From the NCBI GenBank assembly GCA_018433085.1, contig JAHDRW010000003.1:1-64000 (forward strand): a stretch of DNA of 64,000 nucleotides. Direction: 5' to 3'. This DNA is from Deltaproteobacteria bacterium (GTDB lineage Bacteria; Desulfobacterota; Desulfomonilia; UBA1062). Below, one piece after another: positions 44,316 through 53,946 of the stretch (position 1 is the stretch's first letter; each line of letters starts with the position of its first letter). The translations under genes and the position numbers were made by a program. The notes under the pieces are model-generated. The model made no database searches, was not told the DNA's origin, and was given only the letters and a program-made list of their open reading frames with translations.

Positions 44316-44726
44316 AGGCCTTTCAATGTAGACCGATTGCCCGTGGGATCACAACAGGAAAAATCTCGGGGAAAACCGGCACAAATGATCCGGGGCCCTG
44401 GACAGGGCACGACCTGCCGAACATGAGCACGGGTTTCGCCGCCCGGCGGCTCTCCGAGGCCGAAAAAGGAAGTCCACCCACGGAGTCGGGCGGAACATGG
44501 CTCGATGGTCTACCCCGGTGCCGGCGTTCCAGGATCATCCCCGGAGCCGGGTGGGCTCTCACCTCGTGTCTGCTTGAGGAACTCAGGCAGGTCTTTGTCT
44601 GCACCTGCTGAGAAATGCCTCTTCACACCTCAATCTATCAGCCGGACTTTCCGATAGAGGGGCTATGGGTAAACGTGCGTCCACGCATCCTGGATATGGC
44701 GGCCTCTCTTACGAGGAGAAGCATAT
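44316..44726. other. Divergent promoter region AOR / diguanylate cyclase
   Basis: No gene is supported in these 410 bases between divergent starts; no clear consensus promoter was found on either strand. Confidence 0.45.
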
Positions 44727-47700
44727 TTGACCGTGAACCTCTCCCATTTCTTTCCGTCCATGCTGTCGCCACTGGCCAGCCTGCTGGTCGGTTCCTCCCT
44801 GATTTTTCTCATCGCCCGGTTCGCAGAGGTGAAAAAGGAACTCAGGCTGCTGGCTGCCTGCTGCGTGGTGATCTTTTTCTGGAACCTGTCACGCCTCTCG
44901 TTGTCCCTTTTCCCCGGATCATGGACGGCCTCGCTCCTCTTCGAAATAACCCGGCCCCTGCCGGTGGTCGTCATCCCCCTTGTGCTCCACCTGGTGCACC
45001 GGTACCTGAACATCCGGGGGAATACCATCGCTCTGTGGATCGCATATATCCTCTCGTTTCTGATGGTCGGCGTCTTCTGGATCGACGGGAACGATAAAAT
45101 CCGGATGGCTCCGTTTCTCATCGCGTCGGCAGCCGCCGGATCGGCGTATGTACTCCTGCGATATTTTCTCCTCTCCGGCCATGCCACGGGCCGGGAAGGC
45201 CCGCAGCACAGGTGGCTCATGGCGACAGGGTCTGTCCTGCTCCTGGCGTTACCGGGCCTGGACGCACCCGCGGGCGGGGCGTGGGGTTTCCTGGGGCTTT
45301 CCTTTGTGCCGCTCGTTCTCATCTCCTGGGCCATGACGACACGGCCGGGAGACGACGAGGAGAACGCATTCACCCGGGAGAACCTGCTCCATGCATTCAT
45401 TATCAGCTTTGTTCTCTTTCCTCTCATCTGCGATCTGCTCTTTGTTCTGGGATCGGTTCACGATTTGCACGTGGGCGATTTTCTCTCCTGGCGGTTCCAT
45501 CACACCACGATCACCGCGGTTTCCCTCCTGGCCGCAGCCGGTTGCGCGCTGTTCTCCCTGCGCAAGGTGCCGGGCCGGGTCGATGCCGTGCTCTATATGG
45601 CGATCTGTCTCCTGGTGTGCGTCATCAACCTCCGGGACCTCATCATCACCGGACTGCCCGAGGAGTTCTCCCATCAGATCATCCTGATCAACGATATCTT
45701 CCTGGTGAACCTCATGGGGATCTGCGGGCATCTGGTGCTGATCGCGTGCCGAAAGGCCGAGCGGGGGAACGTCGTCCTGTTCTACACGCCGGGCCTGCTC
45801 CTCATCCCGCTTTTGCTGTACGAGTCATACCTGGGCGCGAGCGTCTTTCCCTCCGGAATCTTTGCATACGAGGGCCTGGGGCATTTCCTCTTCATCGCGA
45901 TGTCTCTGGGCGTGCTGCTCTGGTGCCTCCTCATGCTGGTGAGTGCGTACCGGCGCGAGCGAAACCCGAGCAGGAGAAGGGGAACGGCCTTTATCGCCTC
46001 CGGGCTCGCCTTCGCCGTCATCATCCTCATGGGCAGCATGACCACGAGCATCGGGCTGAGCACCTATCCTTTTTACAACCTCGCCTTCATCTCCCTGGTG
46101 CTCATGGGATATGGCCTGTTCTACAGCGATATCAGGCGCATGAGCGCCCAGGCCAGGAGGCAGACCCTCTCGCAGGGCCTGAGACTGCTTCTCTCACTTC
46201 TCTATCTGGCGACCGCGCTCGGCGTAATACATATCCTCAAGGACTACCCTGTTTCCCATATCACCGGCAGCATCATCCCCTACGGGATTCCCCCGATGCT
46301 CTCGTTCCTTGGTGCGGGGTTCCTCTCCCTGTTCGTTCTGGGCCTGGAGAAAAACCGGCCCGAGAGCCAGCTCTTCAGCCTCATCAGCTTCTGCTACGCC
46401 GCGTTGAACCTGGATATTTTTCTGCAGTGCATTGTCACCGACCACACGCTTGCACTGATTATCTCGCGGATCGACCATTTCTTCCTGGCGCTGCTTCTTC
46501 TGGGAGTGAATATCCACCTGGTCTATCTGGTCATCGGCAAGAAGGACAGGTGGTGGGTTGTTTATGCCGCGTACCTCGCGGGCCTTATCATGGCACCCCT
46601 GACCCAGACCGGCCTCTATTTCGAGGGCGTTCACTCGTACTTCTTCGGACTTTTCGCCAAAAAGGCGGTGGCCTATGACGTCATGAGCGCCCTGTGGGGG
46701 GCGGGCATCTGCTACGGCATCTTCCTGCTTTTCAAGGCCTTCAGAGATCCCGGGACACGCCAGCGTGCGAGGGTGCGGCACGCGCTCACCGCGTTCGGCA
46801 TCATCGCCGTCCTGAGTATCACCAATAATCCGGCAATCTACGGGTACGAGGTTTACCCCCTGGGCTCCTTTATCTTCGTGGCGCTGTTTTTCCTGGCCTA
46901 CGGGCTTTTCAAGTTCAACCTCAAAATGGCCCTCCAGTATATCCGCATCATCCTTTTCTGGTGCGGTCTTGCGCTCGTCATGATCATGGTGGGATTCTCT
47001 CCGGGCCTTTTTCTGCCCGAAGGGCAGGATGCCGCCAGGGCATTGACCGGCATTCTCCTGGTGGTCTTCCTGTTCCAGCCGGTGAGGCGCGGCTGGACCG
47101 CGCTGCTCGACCTGTTCATGGCCAAGTCGGACGACACGCTCAAAGACAGCTATTACAAGCTCACCGACAAACTGTCCCGGATCCACCACCGGGAGACGAT
47201 CCATGAGATACTGTACTCCTGGTTTTTCGGAAACATCGAGTGCTCGAGCTTCGCCTCGCTGTTCTCGCTTCCGGATCTCTCGGGCAAGCAGGTCTTTTTC
47301 GGCTGGAAGACGTGGAACGTCCGGAACGACGCGGGGCTCTTCGCCGAAACCGTGCCCAGAGGCGTGGAAAGCAAGAGCCTGCACATCAGGGGCGACCACC
47401 CCCTCATCAAGATATGCAGGCGCGAGCAGACGCTGTGCACCCAGGAGAGCCTGGTGCGGATGAACCCGAGCATCCATGCCTTCGACGGCAGCGAGGGCCT
47501 CCTCAAAGACAGCGAGGTGATCATCCCGGTAATATCCAAGGGAGAGCTCCTGGGCGTCATGCTTTCCGGCAGGAAGACCGACGGGTCGACCTATTCGCAT
47601 ACCGAGTTCGATATCCTGCAGAACATATCCCTGGTGCTCGGACCTCTCATCGAGAACGCGATGCTGCTGGAAGGACTGGAAGAAAAGGTGAATCTGCGGA

Positions 47701-48755
47701 CCCGGGAGCTGAACCGCGCCCTGGCCGAATCCGTCCGCAAGGGCAAGGAGCTCCGGGAAAACAGCGAGATCATCGGAAGACAGAACAAGATATTCCGCAC
47801 CCTGCTGGAAACCAGCACCCGGATCCATCACCTGGACAACCTCGACGAGCTGTTTTCCTTTATCCTCAGCCAGCTCCACACGCTGTTCGCGAACTTCCGC
47901 GGAGGCATCATCCTGGAGAACAAGAGGCGGGGCATTCTGGAGGCCATGTCGTTCCTCGGCATCAGCGAGGCCGAGCAGAAGGTGATCCTGGAACTGAGGA
48001 CGGAGATCATGACGCCCGAGTTCGGGGATATCCTCAACCATACATTGTCCTCCAGGGGAATACCGGCCTCGGCGGGCGACGTCTGGACCGTGTTTCCCAT
48101 GGAGGGCCGGGGTAACAGGATGGTGGGGTACCTGATATTCAAGGGTCAGGAGCTCGACCGACTGACCAAGGAAATCTTCGGGGTTTTCCTCGGACAGCTT
48201 TCCGCCGTGACCCAGAACAAGCTCCTTATGATCCAACTTGAACGCATGGCGAGCACCGACGGGCTCACGGGCCTGTACAACCGCGCGTTCTTGAATCAGG
48301 AGCTGAAAAAGGTCATCGAGCACGCCAGGCGGTTCAGGAACATGCACTTCTCGATCATGGTCGTTGACGTGAACGGACTCAAGAAGATCAACGATACCTA
48401 TGGCCACGAAAAGGGTGACGAGGCCATAGTCCGGACCGGAAGGCTGCTCAAGTCGGTGTGCCGGAAGACGGATATCGTGTCCCGGCTCGGCGGGGACGAG
48501 TTCGCTGTTCTCATGCCGTCTACGAGCCTGAGCCAGGCCGAGATTCTCTACAAGCGCATTCTCCAGGAGTCCTCGGCGCTCAGGATCTCCGTGTCCGGTC
48601 CCGGAGGGCAGCCCGCCGCCATCCCCGTTCACATGAGCGTAGGCCTGGCCTGCTCCGACGACATGCCCCCGGACATGGTCATGAAGAAGGCCGACTCCCT
48701 GATGTACAGCGTCAAGAAACAATACTATGCCCGCCTGAAAACAGCCCGTGGCTAG
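44727..48755 (+). CDS. Large membrane diguanylate cyclase with repeated 7TM-like sensors
   Basis: This 1342-residue protein starts at TTG behind GAGGAG. The first ~790 residues are membrane helices forming repeated units like the histidine-kinase 7TM sensor; units around 220-460 and 480-735 both end in a basic stretch, a Tyr/Pro turn and Y-G-L-F-x-x-x-x-R/K. Then come a GAF-like region (about 800-970), a coiled coil, a second GAF-like region, and a GGDEF domain. It has RLGGDEFAVL near residue 1255, preceded by the inhibitory I-site R-K-T-D. It should make c-di-GMP with product inhibition. The ligand is unknown. It stands alone. Confidence 0.9.
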   Translation: MTVNLSHFFPSMLSPLASLLVGSSLIFLIARFAEVKKELRLLAACCVVIFFWNLSRLSLSLFPGSWTASLLFEITRPLPVVVIPLVLHLVHRYLNIRGNTIALWIAYILSFLMVGVFWIDGNDKIRMAPFLIASAAAGSAYVLLRYFLLSGHATGREGPQHRWLMATGSVLLLALPGLDAPAGGAWGFLGLSFVPLVLISWAMTTRPGDDEENAFTRENLLHAFIISFVLFPLICDLLFVLGSVHDLHVGDFLSWRFHHTTITAVSLLAAAGCALFSLRKVPGRVDAVLYMAICLLVCVINLRDLIITGLPEEFSHQIILINDIFLVNLMGICGHLVLIACRKAERGNVVLFYTPGLLLIPLLLYESYLGASVFPSGIFAYEGLGHFLFIAMSLGVLLWCLLMLVSAYRRERNPSRRRGTAFIASGLAFAVIILMGSMTTSIGLSTYPFYNLAFISLVLMGYGLFYSDIRRMSAQARRQTLSQGLRLLLSLLYLATALGVIHILKDYPVSHITGSIIPYGIPPMLSFLGAGFLSLFVLGLEKNRPESQLFSLISFCYAALNLDIFLQCIVTDHTLALIISRIDHFFLALLLLGVNIHLVYLVIGKKDRWWVVYAAYLAGLIMAPLTQTGLYFEGVHSYFFGLFAKKAVAYDVMSALWGAGICYGIFLLFKAFRDPGTRQRARVRHALTAFGIIAVLSITNNPAIYGYEVYPLGSFIFVALFFLAYGLFKFNLKMALQYIRIILFWCGLALVMIMVGFSPGLFLPEGQDAARALTGILLVVFLFQPVRRGWTALLDLFMAKSDDTLKDSYYKLTDKLSRIHHRETIHEILYSWFFGNIECSSFASLFSLPDLSGKQVFFGWKTWNVRNDAGLFAETVPRGVESKSLHIRGDHPLIKICRREQTLCTQESLVRMNPSIHAFDGSEGLLKDSEVIIPVISKGELLGVMLSGRKTDGSTYSHTEFDILQNISLVLGPLIENAMLLEGLEEKVNLRTRELNRALAESVRKGKELRENSEIIGRQNKIFRTLLETSTRIHHLDNLDELFSFILSQLHTLFANFRGGIILENKRRGILEAMSFLGISEAEQKVILELRTEIMTPEFGDILNHTLSSRGIPASAGDVWTVFPMEGRGNRMVGYLIFKGQELDRLTKEIFGVFLGQLSAVTQNKLLMIQLERMASTDGLTGLYNRAFLNQELKKVIEHARRFRNMHFSIMVVDVNGLKKINDTYGHEKGDEAIVRTGRLLKSVCRKTDIVSRLGGDEFAVLMPSTSLSQAEILYKRILQESSALRISVSGPGGQPAAIPVHMSVGLACSDDMPPDMVMKKADSLMYSVKKQYYARLKTARG

Positions 48756-49312
48756 AGGGGAGACAAGATGATGCCGCCCGTATCGGTCGAAGCGTCTTTT
48801 TTCCGGGGACCGGCCTTCACAGGCCTCTTCAACGGCCTGATCACCTGCGGGATAGGATACTCCTCACTTCTGGCGGGTAAATTGCATGAAATCGGGCGGA
48901 TGCCTTTCTCCCCCCGGAAAGGCTGAAAAGACGGAATTGCTGCCGTACCGGCTCTTCAGTGGGGGGTTGAGCCTTTCCGCGGTAGCGCGTATTGTCCTTC
49001 TTATGGGGTCCGGGCGCCCCCGGCAGTACGACGCGGCAACTCTGAAACAGGGGGCCGGGGGTGGCGTGCCGGTGGCCCACGCCGCAACAGGCGGCCCGGA
49101 TGGAGACCGGGTATCCGGTGCCTGGCGGCGTGAGGTCTCGCGCGAGACAGGATAGACGGATAAGGATGAAGACGTCAGGTATGAATGGGAACGGCCGTTT
49201 CTCACAAGGAGAACACGGGTACCTCCCTGCAGCCGGCCGGCTCCGGCCCTCTTACAGGGCCGGGCGGTGAGGGAACGGCGCAGGGACACGGTACCTGAGA
49301 ACGAGGTGTATC
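48756..49312. other. Long intergenic region, no supported gene
   Basis: These 557 bases hold several short frames on both strands (up to 141 codons), but none has a family signal or a proper ribosome-binding site. No strong hairpin after the cyclase gene was found. Confidence 0.45.
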
Positions 49313-49561
49313 ATGGATACTCCGATTCTTGCCACCATGTCGGACACCGAAATCGATCATTACGTGAGCAGCATCAGCCTTGACAACCTCTCGGAGGTCT
49401 GTCTGCAGATTCGCATATACTGCGAGCACATACAGCGCATTGCCAGGAAACGGAACGATCTGTCGCCGGATGCGCGGATCATGATCGAGAATCTGGCAAA
49501 GCTGAGCAAGGCCATAGCAGACGTGGGTCTCATTTCCTCACTCGAAATGCCCAGTGCCTGA
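49313..49561 (+). CDS. Small hypothetical protein
   Basis: This 82-residue protein has a GAGGTG site five bases before the ATG. It is helical and soluble, with one segment V-C-L-Q-I-R-I-Y-C-E-H-I-Q-R-I carrying two cysteines and a histidine. Two more helices follow. There is no signal peptide. Composition and third-base bias look like real coding sequence. It is isolated between long gaps. I recognise no family. Confidence 0.55.
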   Translation: MDTPILATMSDTEIDHYVSSISLDNLSEVCLQIRIYCEHIQRIARKRNDLSPDARIMIENLAKLSKAIADVGLISSLEMPSA

Positions 49562-49960
49562 AGCCCTTTCTAAGGGGAGGCGGATAAGGAAAGGCCGTCT
49601 TTCCCATCCCGTTTTTCTCGGTAGCATCCCTTCGCGCAGGTGCATGTAATTCTCCACTTCAGGGATTTCGCCTTTCGGCCCGGGCATCCCTTGCGCGCAA
49701 TCCTGGTGATTCCTGACTCCTTTTCCGCCTGGCGTGGTCTGCGTGCAGAGACCCGGCCGGATGACCCGCGCATCAAGTTTTCCTCAGGAAGTGCCGAGTG
49801 ATGGGGCATGACAGCGGTCAGGAAAAAACAGGAAACGGGCGATCGGAAGATCGTTTCGGATCTTCCGGATGCAGGGCCGGCAAATTGCCTACTCATGCGG
49901 CGGAACACGCCGGTGACCACCGGCAACCGGCCGGTGCGCCGAGACTAGGGAGGCGCACCC
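49562..49960. other. Intergenic region before the rhomboid gene
   Basis: No gene is supported in these 399 bases. A CACCGG / CCGGTG hairpin lies just before the rhomboid ribosome-binding site. Confidence 0.4.
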
Positions 49961-51454
49961 GTGGTGATCATCCCCCTCTCCGGAAGGATGGGCCTTCGCA
50001 ATCCTCCCGTGGTCACCCTGGCCATCATCCTGATCAACTGCGTGGTTTTTTTCTTTTTTCAGTCTTCCGACACCGCCATATACCGGAAGGCCCAGGACTA
50101 TTACCTGGACTCGGGCCTTGCTGCACTGGAGGTCGCGGCCTACGAGCAGTACCGGGAGTTCGGGGCCGTGGTCGGCCTCGCCGACGCGGAGCAGGATATT
50201 CGTTCCACTGCACGCGCCCGGGAGGAGGTCTTTCCCCTGATGGCCGCCATGCAGGACGACGACGAGTTCATGACCAGGCTTCGGGACGGCCGCGTCATCA
50301 CCCCGGAGATGGAGAGCTATGCCTCCTGGCGGGAGAAACGCAGTCACTTCGACGGGATTCTGGGGTCCACCGCGGTCATGCGCTACGGGTTCAGGCCCTC
50401 GGACTGGAGCGTAAGAGGCGCGTTCGGCCACATGTTTCTCCATGGCGGGTTCATGCACCTGCTGGGCAATATGGTCTTTCTCTGGCTGGTGGGGTGCATC
50501 CTCGAGCTGGCGTGGGGGCGCATGCTCTTCCTGGGGCTTTACATCGCGGGCGGCCTCTGCGCCGTGACGCTCTTCGGCATCGTGTATCAGACAAGCGTGG
50601 TCCCGCTCGTCGGCGCGTCCGGCGCCATTGCCGCCCTGATGGGCGCCTATGCGGTGCTCTACGGGAGGCGCAGGATCAAGGTGTTCTATTCGCTCGGGTT
50701 CTACTTCAATTATACGATGGTGCCCGGGCTCGTCATCCTCGCCCTGTGGATGGGCAACGAGATCTTCCAGCTCCTGCTGGGGCCGGAGAGCCGGGTCGCG
50801 TACATGGCCCATATCGGCGGCCTGGGAGGCGGCGCCCTCATGGGGCTCGTCCGCCGGAGGCTCCGGGGAGAGGATCCCGAGGAGATCCTGGAGCAGGCGA
50901 AGGAGCCCGGAGAAAAAGCCGCATCGCTCCTCGACGAGGCATTGAAACGGGTGGAGAAGCTGGACACAAAAGGGGCGCGCGTCCTCCTGCAACAGATGCT
51001 TCAGATCGATCCGGGCAACCGGACCGCGCTTACCCAGATGTATCATCTGGACAAGATCGATCCCGGCTGCGGTGAATTCCACGACAGCGCCCGAAGGCTC
51101 CTGACGCACCTGGTGGACGACCGGCAAGCCCACCGGGAGACGCTGGCGGTGTATCGGGAATACATCCAAAAGGCCCATGGACCGAGACTCCCCTCAAGCC
51201 TGCTCTTTACCGTCAGCTCGTACTTCGCCGCCACCGGCCATCTGGAGGAGGCGGAGCGGATCATGGGCTATCTGCTGAAGAAAAAACCCGATCTCGCGAA
51301 GATGCCCAAAGGGCTCCTGCACATCGCCCGGGCGTGCGTAAAAGACGGATTGACGGGCAAGGCAAGAAACTATCTCCAGGTGATCTGCATGCGCTACCCC
51401 CTCGCCAGGGAGTGTCTGGTTGCCAGGCGCCTTCTGGACGATCTCGACGATTAG
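49961..51454 (+). CDS. Rhomboid-family intramembrane protease with TPR-like tail
   Basis: This 497-residue protein starts with GTG at 49961 (GTG at 49964 also possible) behind GGGAGG. The first TM helix (about 17-34) is followed by a ~110-residue external insertion. The rhomboid core then follows: H-M-F-L-H161-x4-H166-x3-N170, catalytic S220 in GASGAIAALMG and H284 in MAHIGG, so the Ser-His dyad is intact. Residues about 310-497 are soluble, helical, TPR-like repeats in the cytoplasm, possibly recruiting substrates. It converges with the zinc-finger protein gene, leaving one base between the stop codons. Confidence 0.9.
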   Translation: MVIIPLSGRMGLRNPPVVTLAIILINCVVFFFFQSSDTAIYRKAQDYYLDSGLAALEVAAYEQYREFGAVVGLADAEQDIRSTARAREEVFPLMAAMQDDDEFMTRLRDGRVITPEMESYASWREKRSHFDGILGSTAVMRYGFRPSDWSVRGAFGHMFLHGGFMHLLGNMVFLWLVGCILELAWGRMLFLGLYIAGGLCAVTLFGIVYQTSVVPLVGASGAIAALMGAYAVLYGRRRIKVFYSLGFYFNYTMVPGLVILALWMGNEIFQLLLGPESRVAYMAHIGGLGGGALMGLVRRRLRGEDPEEILEQAKEPGEKAASLLDEALKRVEKLDTKGARVLLQQMLQIDPGNRTALTQMYHLDKIDPGCGEFHDSARRLLTHLVDDRQAHRETLAVYREYIQKAHGPRLPSSLLFTVSSYFAATGHLEEAERIMGYLLKKKPDLAKMPKGLLHIARACVKDGLTGKARNYLQVICMRYPLARECLVARRLLDDLDD

Positions 51455-51455
51455 A

Positions 51456-52925
51456 TCAGACGTGCTGCTCTATGCGGCGCAGAAATTTCTCCGCATACGG
51501 GATGATCTCGCTGTCAGGAAATTTTCTCATGAGTCTCTTGAGGGTCTTGACGGCCTTCTCCGGGCTGAGCATCTTCTCGTAGAACACGTTCGCCGCCAGG
51601 AAGTAGGCCTTGGGAGCCAGGGGATCCTCAGGCGAGTTCTGGATGAAGCGGTTGTACGACTCAAGGGCTGCGCGGGAATTTCCCCCCTCGCTGAACGAAC
51701 GCGCTATTTTGAAGAGGACCTGGGCCCTGGGGTTGAACGAAGGGTCCGCGGCCACGCACTCCAGATACACGTTTTTCGCCGCGTCCATACTGCCCGCCCT
51801 TGTCAGCATCTCGAGATAACGCTGTGCGTGTTCGAGCATGTCCCGGTCTTTCTGCGTGATCTTCAGGAGCTGATGGTAGCGTTCGGCCAGCTCGGGATTC
51901 GTGATGTTCCCGCGCGTTTCCTCCCGGATCAGCTCCGCGGCCTCGCTGTGCTTCCCCTCCTTGATCAGGATGTTCACCGCGTTCAGGACCCCGCTGGAGG
52001 TATCATCGAGACGATCCCCTCGGGCAGCGCATACGTTCTGCTCCTCGATGTCGACCTCGTATCCGATGGTGTCGTGATTCTGCAGGATGACATACCCCAT
52101 GAGATGGTGGGCCACGACGGAATAGTAGCAGTTTGCCAGGGCCAGGAGAAAGGTCGAGATGAAGCCCTGTGAATAGGGCCTCAGAAAATATCCCAGGGTC
52201 CCGGGGGCCAGGTAGAGGAAGATGAGGAAAAAGTTCATGAGGAGATATGACGATCCCATGCGTATCGCCATGCGCAGGGACACGGCCGGGTTGATCGCGC
52301 TCAGAAGGCGGCCGCTCGTGGCCAGGACGATCACCTCCGCGGGTAGGAGTAGCAGCAGCCCGACAATGCATGCGGCGAAAAGTCCCATGCCCGCCGTGAT
52401 GCCGATGCCCAGGCTGAGTCTGGTGCAGACGGTGAGGCAGACCATGCCGGCGGCGAGGAACACCACCCCCAGCAGCCAGTATTTGGCCACGATGATGAAA
52501 TCGTCGGCAATGGTGTGCTCGTCAATGTCCGGCGGGAGCATGTCGCCCCTGGCGGTCTGCCTGAGCACGGCGAAGCAGTATTTGAGCAGCACCCCGAAGA
52601 GAAGCATCTGGATGATCCCGCTCACCAGGCCGGGGGCGGAGAAGAGGGTCATGAACAGAGAGAGCACGAGCATGAATACGACCACGGTAGTGGTGAAGGG
52701 ATAGGCAAAGAATCGGGGGAGCCTGTTCCAGAAAGGTTCTATGAGATTCTGGACTGGCAGACAGCTGACTACACTCCCGCATTTGGGGCACAGGTACATG
52801 GTTTTTTTCCGGTAACCCCCGAGCTCGCGCCTGGTGACGCAGTCGGGACAAAACGCGGCATCGCAGCCCTCGCAGTACCACAACGCCGGTTTCGTGGGGT
52901 GATAACTGCAGTATGTCTTTTCCAT
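51456..52925 (-). CDS. Zinc-finger membrane protein with C-terminal TPR-like repeats
   Basis: This 489-residue protein starts at ATG 52925 (AGGGATG upstream). The N-terminus has a B-box-like zinc finger: C-S-Y-H-P, W-Y-C-E-G-C, F-C-P-D-C and, later, L-C-P-K-C, enough ligands for two zincs. Residues about 80-280 contain several membrane segments of the kind seen in DUF4013-like proteins. The C-terminal 190 residues are TPR-like helical repeats. Function unknown; its architecture (membrane core plus cytosolic TPR tail) parallels the convergent rhomboid protein. Confidence 0.75.
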   Translation of the reverse strand: MEKTYCSYHPTKPALWYCEGCDAAFCPDCVTRRELGGYRKKTMYLCPKCGSVVSCLPVQNLIEPFWNRLPRFFAYPFTTTVVVFMLVLSLFMTLFSAPGLVSGIIQMLLFGVLLKYCFAVLRQTARGDMLPPDIDEHTIADDFIIVAKYWLLGVVFLAAGMVCLTVCTRLSLGIGITAGMGLFAACIVGLLLLLPAEVIVLATSGRLLSAINPAVSLRMAIRMGSSYLLMNFFLIFLYLAPGTLGYFLRPYSQGFISTFLLALANCYYSVVAHHLMGYVILQNHDTIGYEVDIEEQNVCAARGDRLDDTSSGVLNAVNILIKEGKHSEAAELIREETRGNITNPELAERYHQLLKITQKDRDMLEHAQRYLEMLTRAGSMDAAKNVYLECVAADPSFNPRAQVLFKIARSFSEGGNSRAALESYNRFIQNSPEDPLAPKAYFLAANVFYEKMLSPEKAVKTLKRLMRKFPDSEIIPYAEKFLRRIEQHV

Positions 52926-53121
52926 AATATCATCCCTAACATATCCTGATACGCCCCGGGGCGTTTCAGGACAGTGCATTCAATGTGATCATTATCGTCA
53001 AGCAATGATATTTTCATGAAGGGAAATGCATGTGTTTCATTGACTTGCATGTGAGTGCCCCTATTATGAAAAGAAAGTCCCGTATAAGACCATGGTCGGA
53101 AGACCTGAAAAAGGAGAATAC

Positions 53122-53649
53122 ATGGACGAGAGACAGCGACTGGATGCGCTGGATGTGGCCCTGAAGAACGAGACGAGCGAACGGGAGTTTTATCTCGAGC
53201 ATGCCAGGAGAACGAAAAACCCCCTGGGGAAGGCCATGTTTCAGGAGATCGCGGACGACGAGCTCGAACATTATCGCAGACTCGAGGAGCTGCACGGGAG
53301 GTGGAAGAGCTCGCAGAGGTGGCCCGAAAGTCTGCCGCTGGAGGTCAGGGGGACCCGTGTGGGGAGACTCCTGGATGTCGACAGGCTGGTCCGTGACGCA
53401 GGCGAGAGCAGGGGCGATGCCGACGATATCAGTGCCCTGGAGACGGCCGCCCGGTTCGAGGCAAAGGGGTCGGAGTTCTATGCCGGGCTCCGCGACGCGG
53501 TATCCGACCCGAGGGAAAAGGCCTTCTTCGACCTGCTCTCCCGGATCGAGCGGGAGCACTACCTCTCGCTGAAGGACGCCGAGGAATACCTCAAGGACCC
53601 TGTTTCCTGGCTCAGGAGAACAGAGCACCACTCCCTCGACGGGGCATAA
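53122..53649 (+). CDS. Ferritin-like/rubrerythrin-type di-iron protein
   Basis: This 175-residue four-helix protein has two E-x-x-H type ligand sets: K-N-E-x-S-E-R-E-F-Y then D-D-E-L-E-H-Y in the first half, and R-F-E-A-K-G-S-E-F-Y then I-E-R-E-H-Y in the second. That is the di-iron site of rubrerythrin/ferritin-like proteins. It lacks a rubredoxin domain (no C-x2-C). AAAAGGAG precedes the ATG at 53122; an ATG at 53092 lies upstream of that site. It probably handles peroxide or iron in an anaerobe. Single gene. Confidence 0.9.
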   Translation: MDERQRLDALDVALKNETSEREFYLEHARRTKNPLGKAMFQEIADDELEHYRRLEELHGRWKSSQRWPESLPLEVRGTRVGRLLDVDRLVRDAGESRGDADDISALETAARFEAKGSEFYAGLRDAVSDPREKAFFDLLSRIEREHYLSLKDAEEYLKDPVSWLRRTEHHSLDGA

Positions 53650-53701
53650 CCGCCCGCCCGTGCTCTGAGAGAAACAAAAAGAAAAAAGGTCAATCATTCT
53701 G

Positions 53702-53730
53702 TTGACGTGACAGGTACGCCATGGTATTCG
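53702..53730 (+). promoter_or_regulatory. Possible promoter of the ParA-CBM48 operon
   Basis: TTGACG (53702-53707), a 17-base spacer and TATTCG preceded by TGG (extended -10 character). An A-rich tract at about 53673-53690 could serve as an UP element. The start codon is 217 bases downstream, so there is a long leader. Confidence 0.35.
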
Positions 53731-53946
53731 CATGTGTGTACGGTGTACTGTTATGCGAGAGGGGTTCCCTTTCTCCCTTTTTAAAGGGATGTGCGTTGCC
53801 GCAGGGATGTGCGCGTTGCGTGGAGCTTCATGGAGGTACCCGCTTCTAAAGGTCCTTTCACGGTGAACCCGCCCTCGGATAACAGCAGGGGGAAAAGGGT
53901 TTTTTCAACTGATTCATCATCATTTCATGCTGAAGGGAGGTTTGTC

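Noticed and set aside
46194-48722. An 842-codon minus-strand frame opposite the diguanylate cyclase
   Set aside because: It mirrors the cyclase coding sequence; its composition (Gln/His/Glu/Arg-rich) and lack of motifs mark it as a shadow frame.
48864-49289. A 141-codon minus-strand frame in the gap after the cyclase gene
   Set aside because: Ser/Arg/Pro-rich with no motif or ribosome-binding site; likely chance.
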